From NCBI GenBank assembly GCA_035578155.1, contig JAPWDM010000005.1, positions 20,892,877-20,956,876 on the forward strand: a stretch of 64,000 bases of DNA. Reading direction: 5' to 3'. The position numbers and the translations under genes are program-made. Under the pieces are notes generated by a model. It made no database searches and was not told the origin of the DNA. It worked only from the letters and a program-made list of their open reading frames with translations. This document shows, piece by piece, positions 32,208 through 44,300 of the stretch (positions within the stretch are counted from its first letter, which is position 1; each line of letters begins with the position of its first letter). Origin of the DNA: Brachynemurus nebulosus. Taxonomy: Eukaryota; Arthropoda; Insecta; Neuroptera; Myrmeleontidae.

Positions 32208-34109
32208 ATCTATTTAGAGAAAATTATTTTGAAAATATTTAATCTTTTTTAAGAAAAATTTCACTGTTGTTACGCCGTTAATTTGATTTTATAGGAATGA
32301 ATGGAGATTCATGGAATTATTTTAATATGATTTGTACTTTTTGAAGTAGTTTAATAAATTTCTTTAGTTTTATTAAAAATATTTGGTACGTTTTTAAAAA
32401 AAAAAATTGAGTTTTCCTGCGCTGATTACATTGATAATTTCTTAAAACCAGTTTATTTAAGTCCTTGATATAATTTTCAACACATTAGTTGACTGGTTCA
32501 TTAATCACTGGTATTCAAATTATTGTCTTTTAAAAAAAAATTATGTATTATGTGATCATTGAATTGTAATAAGAACTAACCACTGAATGTTGCAACGATA
32601 TTGTTAAAGACGTTTTATATTAATATATAATTCTGGTTAAATTATTGTCAATTGATAAAGTTTTTTACAATACTGCGGGTAAATTAAGTCTTTGGTGAGG
32701 TTTATTATAATAATATAACTAGTACATTGACTCAGTAATATTTTCAACAAGAATTCGTTTTTTCTGTAATTTGATTAGAGCTACTATAATAAAACGGTTT
32801 TGATAAAATCGCTGCAACATATTACATACATATCAATTATTAGGCGACGAACTGACCCTTTATAAGTTTGAAATTATGTACTAAATATTGTTCAAATTAT
32901 GCAGAGACATGATTTTAATGTGCTTCTGATTAGTATAAGCTTACATAAATGTATAAAAATGAAAGTGAAATTTTGATTAATAAGAATTTGAAACATTTAA
33001 AGAATGATTGGTGTCTATAAATTATATATAGACTGATAAACTTATACTTGCTTTGATACATATATGCAATGTCGATTGCATATAACACACATAAATAGTC
33101 ATTTGTGTTAAAAGATTGAACCTTTCATGGCGTTTGTTGAAGCTGTTTGGATAATTTGGAATGGTGAATTTTTTATTTTTGCTATAAAAGTAATAAAACT
33201 TTAATAATTAATATAATTTCGACTATAAAAGTTGACTTTTTTTTAATCTTAAGTTTCAAAGTAGACCCAAGTTATTTTTGGAAATTATTTAAAAAATACT
33301 CAGTGTTCAGCGCTGCCACCATTACACCAAAATGGTAACAATGCAATGTTTAAATAAGTAAAAACAAATATTTAATCATTTATGTATGACAAAAATAATA
33401 TTATCCAAAAACTGTAAAACATTTTAACCAGTTTTTTTCTTATTTGTCAAAAATGAAAGATCTTTATATTCCTTATATGATCTTATTGTTATTTCAACTA
33501 AAGATTATTACGAGTTTTACTTATTTTACGTTAGTTAACGACATACAAAAGAACGAAAAATTGTCAATAATTATTTGTTTTCTTTTACTTGAGGTTTGAC
33601 GTTGTAAACACACCTTTATTTATCACCTTATATCATATCAACCACCTGCTGTTAAAGTCAATCAGCTGACGACGATGTGTTACTAGGGATGAAGGTTACG
33701 GTTGCGTCTTTCAAAAAATAGTACCCTTATTAGTTCTTTTTTGTTAGTCTACCTGTTTGAAGTGCACCTGTGTGAATAAACAGGTACAACTAAAAAAAAA
33801 AGTGGTTCACTTCAATATGTTAACATTTGCCCGTCTTTTTAAGTTTAAAGCTAAGAAAAAAAACGTTATGTTTTTTGTACTTAATCTGTTATTAAACGTA
33901 AGCATTAAGCATATGAGGGTAGGGTAAAGTATTCTGTTAATTTTTTTTTATTTCAAAAAACGTTCGTGTATTTTAGAAAAAAAGTTGACTTTATTATTTT
34001 ATATATTTGTGGTTTAAAAAAGTTTAAAAAGTGAAGTTAGTGCAACAATTACACAAAAAGGAATTTTTATTGTAACGTATAGATTCAAAATTTTGAAATT
34101 AAATCGAAA

Positions 34110-34128
34110 ATGGTTGGAATAAAACAAG
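34110..34128 (+). CDS. Speculative alternative short first exon (vari?)
   Basis: ATGGTTGGAATAAAACAAG followed by gtaaat would encode MVGIKQ plus one base, ending in phase 1, the phase needed to join the vari exon at 53376. The exon is tiny and the evidence is only an ATG in acceptable context (gaaaATGG) and a weak donor. Listed because the phase agrees with the confirmed vari first exon at 41348-41444. Confidence 0.15.
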
Positions 34129-37100
34129 GTAAATATTTAAATTTTAACGTATATTTTTTTCATTTTTATGATATTTATGCAACTATTGTTACTCTGGTGT
34201 CTTAATTTGACTGTTTATATATCGGTTTTGAAAGGTTTTTCATTAGTTCTTTTTTCTTTTTTTTAATTGAGTGTATACTAATTATAAGGTGTTTTTTGAC
34301 TTGACTATTCGATAAAAGAATTCGTATTAGGGTTCCTGGTCCTTTGTCTTGATTTCTTTTTAACAAATCAATAAATTGTGTTGATATCATTTGAGTAGGT
34401 TGGTCATAAGGTTAAAGGTCACTGTGACACTACCGCAATTAATTAGATTCCCCAAAATTAATTTTAAAAAAAAAATATCTTTTTGTCGATTCCAAAGAAA
34501 AGTATGCAAAATAGTCAAAAGTGGAAAAACACTTACTTAATATGACTGACATATTAGGGATTAAATTAAGTAATAGTAAATTCTAAAAACGTCTATTAGT
34601 TATTGTCACACCAGGGGCGGATTCGGAAGCTTATCATGCAGAAGGTGTTGATAAATGTAACGACTAAATGACATTTCTTCGAAAAAACAAAGAAATATAA
34701 ATTTAAACACCCTCAAATCTAAGCTTTTCTGGTGTAACTGTGGAGTTAAAGTAATGAAATTAAAAAGAACTGTATTAACCTAATAGGAATTGTTTCATTC
34801 AATAAGACTATTTTTATTTCAAAACTCGATCCTCTCACTGACTCGATCCTCTCAAGGACGATTAGATTTATTAAACTCAGTTTTTTGTTTTTGAATTTTA
34901 ATCGAGTTTGGTATCATTTTTACCTATCGTTCCTTCCTTGAACTCAACATTAAAATTCGTTAGTCACGAAAATTTTGTTTACAGATTCTAGCTCTAGGGG
35001 TCCGTCTAGCTCTCGAGGGACTCTCTTTTAGGAGTCCTCTAGCTCGGGGATCCGGTATCTTTGATAGAGTTTCTACCACGGTAGCCGCTCCCCTGCATTC
35101 AACCGATATTCAGTGAAGTACTTAGACTCACAGCTCCCTTAAAGTATAAATCATTTCCAGCGGCGCATTTTTGGCTCCGAAAATTGGATTTTTCCCTAAA
35201 ATATACGTGACGAGTAACGAAACCTCTTATCCGGGTCATTTTTTCATGTTTGTTCATGTTTCTTCACTTTCTGCGAAAAATATAACCGTTTCACAACCAC
35301 ATTAACATTATTTTCCTTTTTTTAGCGAGTCAGCCGCGGCGCCCTTCGGGATGCTTGGAGGCGCACAGATTCGGAACTCTTTATCTATTCTATTAAATCT
35401 TTGTCTTCGGTATTTTTGGGGGATTCCCTCATTATTTGGGTGTTTAAAAATAAATGAAAAACAAAAATTGTCTCAAACGATACTCTGAATTAGAGATGCC
35501 GATTCTCCAAAAAATAGATCGATTTTTGGATCGATTTAAATCGAAATTAAAAATACCCCTGTCGCAGCATCTGCATAACATAGCGAATTTCCAAATTTTG
35601 GGGACTGGCGGATCTCATCTAAGAACTGTACCTATTTAAAATAGTTTAGCTTTCTAAGAGTAAAAGATTTTTTAAAATCGGCTGGGTAATTAGTTTTGAT
35701 ATTTTTGGAACCCAAGAACCCGAACGGACTTTGTGCAGCATAGTTGTATCCATCTAAAATAATTTAGTTCTCTAACAGTGAAAAAAATTTTCAAAATCGG
35801 TCGGTTAGTTTATTTTTTACAATAATGGGAACAGTAAACCCTGGCGGAAATCATACAACATAACCTTTATTCATCTAAAATAATTTTAGTAAAAAGTTTA
35901 TCCTAACAGTAAAAAACTGGGTCCTAGGGATCTCATATAACTTATGGTAGTTCGTAAGGTTCTTGTGGACATCATTTAATTACTTAATGAATTCAAATAC
36001 TTTAACTTACTAACGGTGAAAAAATTTTCAAAATTTTCGACATTCGCTAAAAAAATCATTGAAAAATATTTGATATGTTTCGATCAATTAATGGTCAACA
36101 TCAGCAAATAAAAGTTACTAAAATCGAAGAAAAGAATGAGTTATTTGTCCGTAGAAATTAAAATACAAATTCTGGAAAACGAGCAAAGAAATATTGAAAA
36201 AACTAGATCGGCAAAACATTCTGACAAATAACACTACCCAACTAATACTTGCCAATTTGAATGAAACTTAACATACTTATTAAACAGCGAAAAAATATTA
36301 AATACGTGTTTTTTTATTTCGGCTAAATACGCTTTTTAGGGGTAGAAAACACCATTCAACCTCTGTAGATGAAAACAGTTATAGCTAAATATTTTTGAAA
36401 CGTCATATTTTTTGAAAAAAGGGCTGAGTACCAAATTTGTAGAATTAAAGCGATGCACTTGATAGTGACCCTGAAATCGATTTTCAAGGTCAGTTGAAAA
36501 TGATTAGCCATTGCCGAACTTTGACCATATCCTGTACCTATAAGCAGTAATTTCATGTATTGACTCAATCTATCTTCAAAATTGATTTGTTGCGTTATTT
36601 TTCTAAAATAAAAAAAATAAAAACCTGACGAAATGAAAAAATAGGCGCAAATTTATAGAAAAAATTAGAAGAAAACATTTTTGTAAGTAATTTTAGAAGT
36701 TAAGAAAAGATTTAATATCACTCCAATTGTAAGTTAAACATTAACTTTATGTTATATTAGAAATTTTCAAAATTTTTTAAAATTTTTATTGCTACTCTAT
36801 AGTTATCATATTAGGAATTAAATTCAACATATGATTAACTATTATTTTTCCGATTGCGATTGAGCAAGTATTTTTCAAAATTACTTCTTGATCACTTATT
36901 TTCTATCTTGCATGTGAAATTCGTTCGAATATACTTTGAACCATTTAGGGATGAAAAGTAAACTACTCCTTTTGAAAAATATTAAATGATTTTCAAATGA
37001 CTTTGGAAATTGACCTCAAGGTCAACTTCAAAGTCAAGTGCATCACGAGAGTCAAGTGCTTCAAGATCATCAAGTGCATCACTTTGAACTCTATAACTTT

Positions 37101-39256
37101 GGTCCTAAGCACTTTTTTCAGAAAATATATCGTACCATAATCCACTTCTATGTTGATTCCTGGTCTCTTTTCCTGCGTTTCTAATATTTATGTCAATAAA
37201 AAATGTGCTACCGTAGACAAGGATGAATAGGTACGCATTCCGACTTCACACCGTATTTTTTTGTATTTATTTTATGAGTACCTAATCTTTAATATATTAA
37301 AAATTTACGCGAAGATGGTCACTTTATCAGCAGTATCCAAAAAAATTTAAAAATATCGGTGGTTTTTGAAAAATTAACAAAAATCGTATAATTTCTTCTC
37401 TATGAAAAATTGGGGTCAAAAGAGACGAGAAAAGAGTAAATGGGGACAACCCGTAGGGTCGACCAAAATTGAAATTCTAATATAAAATAATTTCGAACTT
37501 TTTGTATTTATACATTCAAAAAAGAAATAATAGGTACTTGATGATTTTCTGTAAAAATAAACGTAGAATCTAAAATAAAGTTTATATACTCCTGTCGTTT
37601 ACCCCTAAGTTTATATTCCTCCTATTCTTATTTTAGTTCAAAAAATAATTTTTCAAAAGACTAAGACATAATAATTAATAACAGTGAGATTCTACGTCCA
37701 TTTTCAGACTTTTGTTTATTAAATTGCGTAAAAGCTAGTAAATGCAATAACAGATATGATGAATTTATAAGGATTTTCTTGTACTACAAAATCTTAAAAA
37801 TATGGAAACGCGTACTTTTTTTTCGTTAATTGTGTTTTATTCTTTTGCACAAAATTTTAAAAATACTTTATTTTCTTAAGAAAGGGAGCAACTTTAGTCA
37901 CAGATATGCCTATGAACAGTTTTTGGTAATCCGGGAAAAACGAAAACACTTTTTAAAATTTTTTTATTGTTAAAATCGAAATGTTCTTTTAAAGAGGGTT
38001 AAAATTACCATATTTTATATTAAAATTTTAACACAATCACTCCCTAATTAACGAGCCTTACTTAATATTAGCAAATTGAGAAAAAACACGTCAATTAGAT
38101 TTTTTTACACAGATTTTATTTGTTATATAATTCAAAAGGATATTTTAAAAATGTGTATGAATGGCTTTCATTAAATAAATTTCAATATATTTTCCATTTA
38201 TTTTAACAGTGGAATGTCCTTATTAGTGGCTATACTTTCGGCTTGGAGCGAATTAGACGAAGATTTTCTTCTAAAACCAAATTTAATAATTAATTAAAGA
38301 AATAAAAAAAAATTTGTGGATTTCCTACCGTTCAAATATAATCTTTATTGTATGTAAAAATGTTATTACATTTTTTCAAAAAACTGTAAGTAAACTGTAA
38401 AATTTTCTTTACAAATATGTTAAAATAGAGAAATGTTTCCTTTTTAATTTATTTTTAACTCTTTTTAAATGATTCACTTTAAAATTTTTTAATATTTCTT
38501 AATCGAAATTTCATAAAAGAATGTGTCAAAATTTAAAAAAATTTTTCTTTGTTAAAAAAAAAAATTGAATGTGCAAAATTATTTAATATTAGAATGCTCT
38601 GATTATACAATTCTAATCATAACTGTATTGTCAATTGGATAAAAAATTACGTAAAAATATTATTGTTTGAATATGATTTAACGTAATTTTTATACGATTG
38701 AAGCAAACTCTTATTAATTTTAGGAAGGTGTAAATATAATCTAAATTCTGATCATATCACATAACAGATATCGTCGGGATTTTTTTTGTAAAAAAAAATG
38801 GAACAGAGATACATTATAAAAACATTTAACTGACAGAGAAATAGAATATAGCCGAATCGTTAAATTGGATTAAAAAAATCATGACACGCTACTTATAAAG
38901 CGGCTTTTTTCGAATTTAGCTCGCAAAAAATGAGACAGAAAAAAAAAGAATGCGAGTGCGAGTGAAATGGAGAACGACATATTTCCTAGTTTTTCTCGAA
39001 AAGTAAGTAATTTAGAGCAACGGTATAAAAACATTTTTTATGCGTTTTACCTTTTACAATGCTTAGTGTAAAAAAAAATTTGAAAAATTGCTTAATTCTG
39101 GCAAAAAACTCATTTTGTTGACAAAAAACGCCCGGAAAACCTACTTCTGGGCATCCGACGTGTCTGGCTAACGAACTCATCCAACGATTTGGAAAATCGA
39201 ATTCGCACACAAAATTTCATAAGCATTAAACGCTTCGTTCGAGAGTTATCGCGCGG

Positions 39257-39258
<2 letters not shown>

Positions 39259-39352
<94 letters not shown>
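39259..39352. repeat. (TA)n microsatellite
   Basis: About 90 bp of uninterrupted alternating TA. Unlike the (TA)n at 10135-10242, it is not in the centre of an obvious inverted repeat. Confidence 0.9.
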
Positions 39353-39354
<2 letters not shown>

Positions 39355-39947
39355 TTTAGTGAATATCATTTTCGTATTCTAGGGACCTCAAAACATATTT
39401 CTGATATGGTCTCGGGCTTAGGTCGCACCATGACACCTGGCGTAAAAGCTGAATTTCCAGTTTTGGAAATTCGCTAAAATCGAAAGGCGATGAGTTAACT
39501 TTTCAATTATAATTATAGCAATTAACGCAATTGAATATGTGGGACGAATACTACGGAATGAACCAAATTTATTCAAAAATTTCAAACAAACTGACAAAAA
39601 AATGTTTTCTAAATAAGTCGCGTTTGTGGGAAAGGAATCGTTTGTCAGATAGGTGGTCTTCCTTTTATGGTGTTTCATTATAACACATGTTTCTTTGTAG
39701 AATTACAATTAAAATGAAATTATTTTTGGAAAAAATCGGTTATCGATCTCTTACTTTTAATAATCGATCCATGAATCGATTCAAATGAAAAAAATCCAAG
39801 AAACAATCGATTTTTTAAGCTTTTTAATCAATCTCTACTCCGAATTGGTTCAAATTTTGACATTTTCTGTATTATTTACTACCTAAAATATAACATATCT
39901 GAAAATTCATTAATTTTTAGAATACTCTAGTCCGCTTACTACGTTAA

Positions 39948-40642
39948 GGGGGAAGGGTCCTCCAGACAACAGGATTTTTAATAATTTTTATTTAAGAAAA
40001 TGGATACATTTATTGTATCAAATGAAGTTACGTAGTATAGCACAGGTTATGGTGTATTCACTCATAAATTTTTATGCAAAAAAAAGAAAAAATGGCGGCG
40101 TTACAGTTGTTCCAAGTTGACTCTTTTAATTTGCGCCGTGGAATGCCCAGCCTCTTGTAATCAACTGAATTCAATCGGACAAAAAAAATTTATTAAAATA
40201 AGTCATTACGCTTTGCATACACCTATTTCTGAGGAGAAAAAAATTTCTTTTTTCACAATTTAAAACCAAAAAGAAAAAAATTTCACTTTTTTTTTTTTTT
40301 ATAAACAAATTGTTATAAACAAAATTTATAGTAATAATTTATGCAAAATTTTAGGTATATGCAAAGGCCAACATCTTAAAGAATATCTGTACAAAATTTC
40401 AAGTTAATACCTTAACAACTTTTTAAGTTATGTTCCACGACGCGGAAAAAAACCTGTTTGGAGAAAAACGCTATTAAAAAGTTTTCGTTCTTGAAAAGTG
40501 GAGTTAAAAGCAGTTTATCGTTATCTAAGATAATCGTTCTGTTGGCGTTAAAACATTAGAAATATATTCCTTAAGGTTCAAATGAACTTTTAAAGCAAAA
40601 CAAAAAATGAAAAATTTTAAAGTTCTGGAGAACCCTCCCCCC
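39948..40642. mobile_element. piggyBac-like MITE with TTAA target sites
   Basis: The left end GGGGGAAGGGTCCTCCAGA and the right end TCTGGAGAACCCTCCCCCC are imperfect inverted repeats. TTAA sits immediately outside both (39944-39947, 40643-40646), the invariant target of piggyBac. The ~695 bp interior has no transposase frame. Superfamily is inferred from TTAA plus G-rich ends. Confidence 0.7.
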
Positions 40643-40732
40643 TTAAGTGATATGATATCAAAGTGACCAATTCTCCCACTTTCTTGGCTATCAAACCAAT
40701 TATACATATAGGTATACCTATATACATAATAC

Positions 40733-41347
40733 AATCGCCGACGTCATCAGCCGCACGATGACGATATTCCCGACCAGCAAGTCGAACGTAGCGAGAATGG
40801 AAACGCGAGGTGGTGAAGTGCGGCCACGGACGCGGTGTTTATTATAATCATCGCAACGCAACGTGTACATACGTACACGGCGCGGAGACTCGGTAACCAT
40901 GGAAGCAGAGATATGCATCAAGTCTACTATGTACACAGATGACAAAGAGAAAAGACGTAGTCAAATAAAATATTAGTATCATTTCACAGAATCACTAGGT
41001 CCAATGTACAATTGAATCTATCATTGTCTAGCGGTGGCACCCCGTTTATCGTCTTATCGAATTATTTTACGATAGCGTTTTACGAATTGCATCATATGCA
41101 GTTGAACAAGTGAAGTCTCGCGAATAGACACTCCAGTCAAGTGGTGATGATGTCGATTTTTGTCAAATATTTTCTGGACTAAAAAAAAAACAAAACATTA
41201 TTTTCGTTATTGATTATCCTTTAATGTCCAATGGCCAGACAAACGGGGTATTATCATTAATGATGTTTAACACTTTTTTGTGAATGAGTGTTCGAGTGTC
41301 AAAAATTTCTAGTGTAGTGATGTGTGTTTTGTTCCAAGTGTCCAAAA
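40733..41347 (+). promoter_or_regulatory. Probable promoter / 5' UTR of the vari transcript
   Basis: Bases 40733-40930 are conspicuously GC-rich for this window (CGCCGACGTCATCAGCCGCA, GTGCGGCCACGGACGCGGTG, GTACACGGCGCGGAGACTCG) and lie a few hundred bases before the vari ATG. Such islands usually mark transcription starts in AT-rich insect genomes. The exact start site is not visible. Confidence 0.45.
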
Positions 41348-44300
41348 ATGGTGTTATTTGGTAAAAAGGAAGTGCAAGAGAGACGTTACTTGTTGGAGAG
41401 CATGGATCAGATGGCCGCGAAGAAGCCGGCCGAAATTGATAATGGTACTAATTAATTTATCTAAAAAATTTTGTTATTCAACATTTCACACGCAACAGGT
41501 TTTGTTAAAAAGTTGAGAAATTAATTAATTGGTTCGGTGATTACGTAATTTACAGGGGGTTGTGAAAGATTCACGGGGATTGTTCGTTTTGATTTCTGCG
41601 CACTGACATTTAAGGAAAAATATGAATTGTATTGGGGTAATAAGGACACGCCTTAATTTTTAAAAATTGGATACAAAATTCTCAACGGGCAATCTAGGGA
41701 ATACCCGTTTTGTTATAGCGAGAATCAATAATGACAATTGTTATTTTACAAAAAAGATACGTTTCACATTTAAATGCTAATAATATAATTAAAACAAAAA
41801 TTCTCACATAATTATTAAGACATTATTGTGTCGTGAATGTATTCCAGATAAAGTAGATTCTGTTATAATTGTTATCTCGTATTGTTTTAACAACTTTTTT
41901 ACTTTCTTTTTTTATATCGATTACCGACAAGAAGTTATAGGTCAGTTATGGCAAAAATTATTTTTAATGCATACATTTTTTTATCGCCAAAGGCTTAGTT
42001 AAATTTTTTATACCTCCTTCCGGGTTTATGTAACCTTCAAGTGTTTTTTGCTAAGCAAAACTTTATTTATTTATTGTTTTAAAGGTATGCGAAGGTCGCG
42101 AAAAAACTAAATGCATTTGAAGCATTTTAAAAAAGCGTATATTACCGGTGTGGAATGATATTTTTTCTCTTCTGTTTGAAGAAGTCGTTCAACTAATCCC
42201 TAACAATACCTAAGTGTACTTTGTTAAGTACTTATTTGTACAAGTTATGCCGAGGAAGTATTCAATTTCGCTGTAATATAATATCCTCTTTTAAATTAAT
42301 TGTTAAGTAGTTGCAGCACAAAAAAGCACTTTTAATTTACAATACGCGACAAAACGATAGTATGTACCTCAGAATCGAACGTAATAAAAGTTATATAAAC
42401 GACCTCTCAAACAGAACACGTTTCCTGACTTCTTGTCATTTTCGTTACATTTTTGAACTTTTGGTGACTATATTCTAATAAGGTACCCTTCTCAATAAAC
42501 GTTTATTCAGCGCTTCAAAATGATACAAAACAAAATAGTTTGTGCCTGAAACTTGAAAGTTAACGACTGAAACGTCTTGTGTATGTACAGATGTGTCTAA
42601 ATTTGCGTCTACACTTGAATTTACTAATGTATAAACATTTAAAAAAAGTAATATGAGGAGAGAGAGAAAAATTACTGATAATACCTACTAAACCAGTGGT
42701 TCCTGATTGGGTTTATATTGCACGAGGCAAATTTGAGGGACGTTAAGGACCAACTGTCATTACTTTTTGGGCAACACTCGCAAGAATGCGCTAAAAAGTT
42801 TCATTAATACTAAAAATTATTGCATTACTATTATCATAATTAGTTGGAAGAGAATTTAACGTAGTCAGCAATTTACTAACAAAGAAAGGAAACATGATTG
42901 AACAGCGATTTAAGATTGCTGATGAAGATGACAAATATGACACCAAATATCGAAAGATCAGTACTATCAGTAGTATTTTATGAAACTCAGGTGGTAGTCT
43001 AAAAAAGGTTGAGGACTGATATTTGGGTTGATGGGCTGGGATTCGAAAAGTTTATCCAAACTTCTTTCAAAATCTGAGTAGAATATCGGCATAGTTTCTT
43101 TAGGAAAACAGTTACAGACAAATTATTTTCAAATTAACGTTCTTTCTCTTTTACAGACAAAAGTTTCAAAAACGGTTGTGAAACGTCATTATTATTTTTA
43201 TTATTTCCAAAATTTTCGAAACATTCGGCAGCACATAAACGGGTATATTTGGAAAATTGAATACATAAGAAATTAACATTTTTATAAGTTTTTCTTGGTG
43301 AAAAATCAAATTTAGTTATTTTTAGAAAAATTTATTAATAGAATTTATTGTCGATAAATAATTTGCAATTTAAATTATTCATATCTTTGCTCACTTTAAA
43401 TATCTTTGATGTTGGCACTTCAAAATTTTTCTTTCAATCAAAATATGTAATTTAATTCTTTTATATAATTATTTTCTGATGTATACATATAATATAAAAG
43501 TAAACAAAGTCAGCAATTAAAATTTTCAATATAAGTCCCAAGTTTAATGCAAATTAATATTTTTTGCTTCAAGGCAATTTCTAAAATTTTACTGTAGCAA
43601 TTAATATTATCAAACAACATCATATTATACTAAATAACTATTTGGATAAATATAAATTTTAACATTTTTGGATTTTATATGATTTTTCGATGACGTCAGT
43701 GATAAAATTAAGTGTAAAATATATTTAAGTATACAATATCTAATATGTGAAGAGACTACTTCAGTAAATTTTCTTCAGTTTACTTTTGAAGTTATTTTTA
43801 ATCTTACGAATTTGTAATAAAATTGCTTTATTATATGCATATATTTTAACATTTTTATATCTTTAAATATAGATACAGAAATTTCTACGATATTTATTTA
43901 CAAGAGAGTAATATGGTATTAAAGTCTTTTATGGGCGTTTTATCGTTACATCCATTTTCATAAAAGCATATTAGCGAGCATCATAAATTTTTAAAATGAG
44001 CTTTTTATGATTGCAGACGAAAATACGTGATAACACGTAAGGAAATATTAATGCAAAAAGTATTCATCTGCGCTCGAGAGAAGGTCGTCCGTGTAGCATT
44101 CTTGTTTTTGTTACATTCTTCCGAGTTCCCCAAAGTACGCTCAAACTTTTGATTTAGACTGTACGGTAACAACCGTAACAACATTCTTAAAAGGACATTC
44201 TAGTCTACTTCCAGTTTTTGCTAAAAAGGTTAACACTTCTTGGTATTGTTGTAAAAATATTCGAGTTTTTAAGTCTTATAAATTAATATGTAAAATTCGC

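Larger units (their letters stand above)
27215..34109. other. Gene-poor, repeat-bearing interval
   Basis: No defensible exon. It holds hairpin element B (27914-28048), a 113 bp-period duplication (31289-31515) and the second copy of the dispersed repeat (31840-32207). Bases 29030-29190 contain loose inverted repeats with GCAAGCAATCCTGCATG-type sequence. The remainder is AT-rich with homopolymer runs. Confidence 0.4.
34129..40700. other. Long non-coding interval upstream of vari
   Basis: No coding exon found. Bases 34612-35095 are bounded by CAGGGGCGGAT and GCCGCTCCCCTG, resembling hAT ends. Around 35500-35960 a phrase of the type ATCTAAAATAATTTAG...CTAACAGTGAAAAA...AAATCGG...GGTTAGTT repeats about three times at ~110-120 bp spacing. 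A (TA)n run lies at 39259-39352 and a piggyBac-like element at 39948-40642. The rest is featureless AT-rich DNA. Confidence 0.4.

Noticed and set aside
34612..35095. Complete hAT element bounded by CAGGGGCGGAT and GCTCCCCTG
   Set aside because: Ends are suggestive, but the 8 bp flanks (tgtcacac / cattcaac) do not match and no transposase tail was seen, so it is only mentioned in the interval description.
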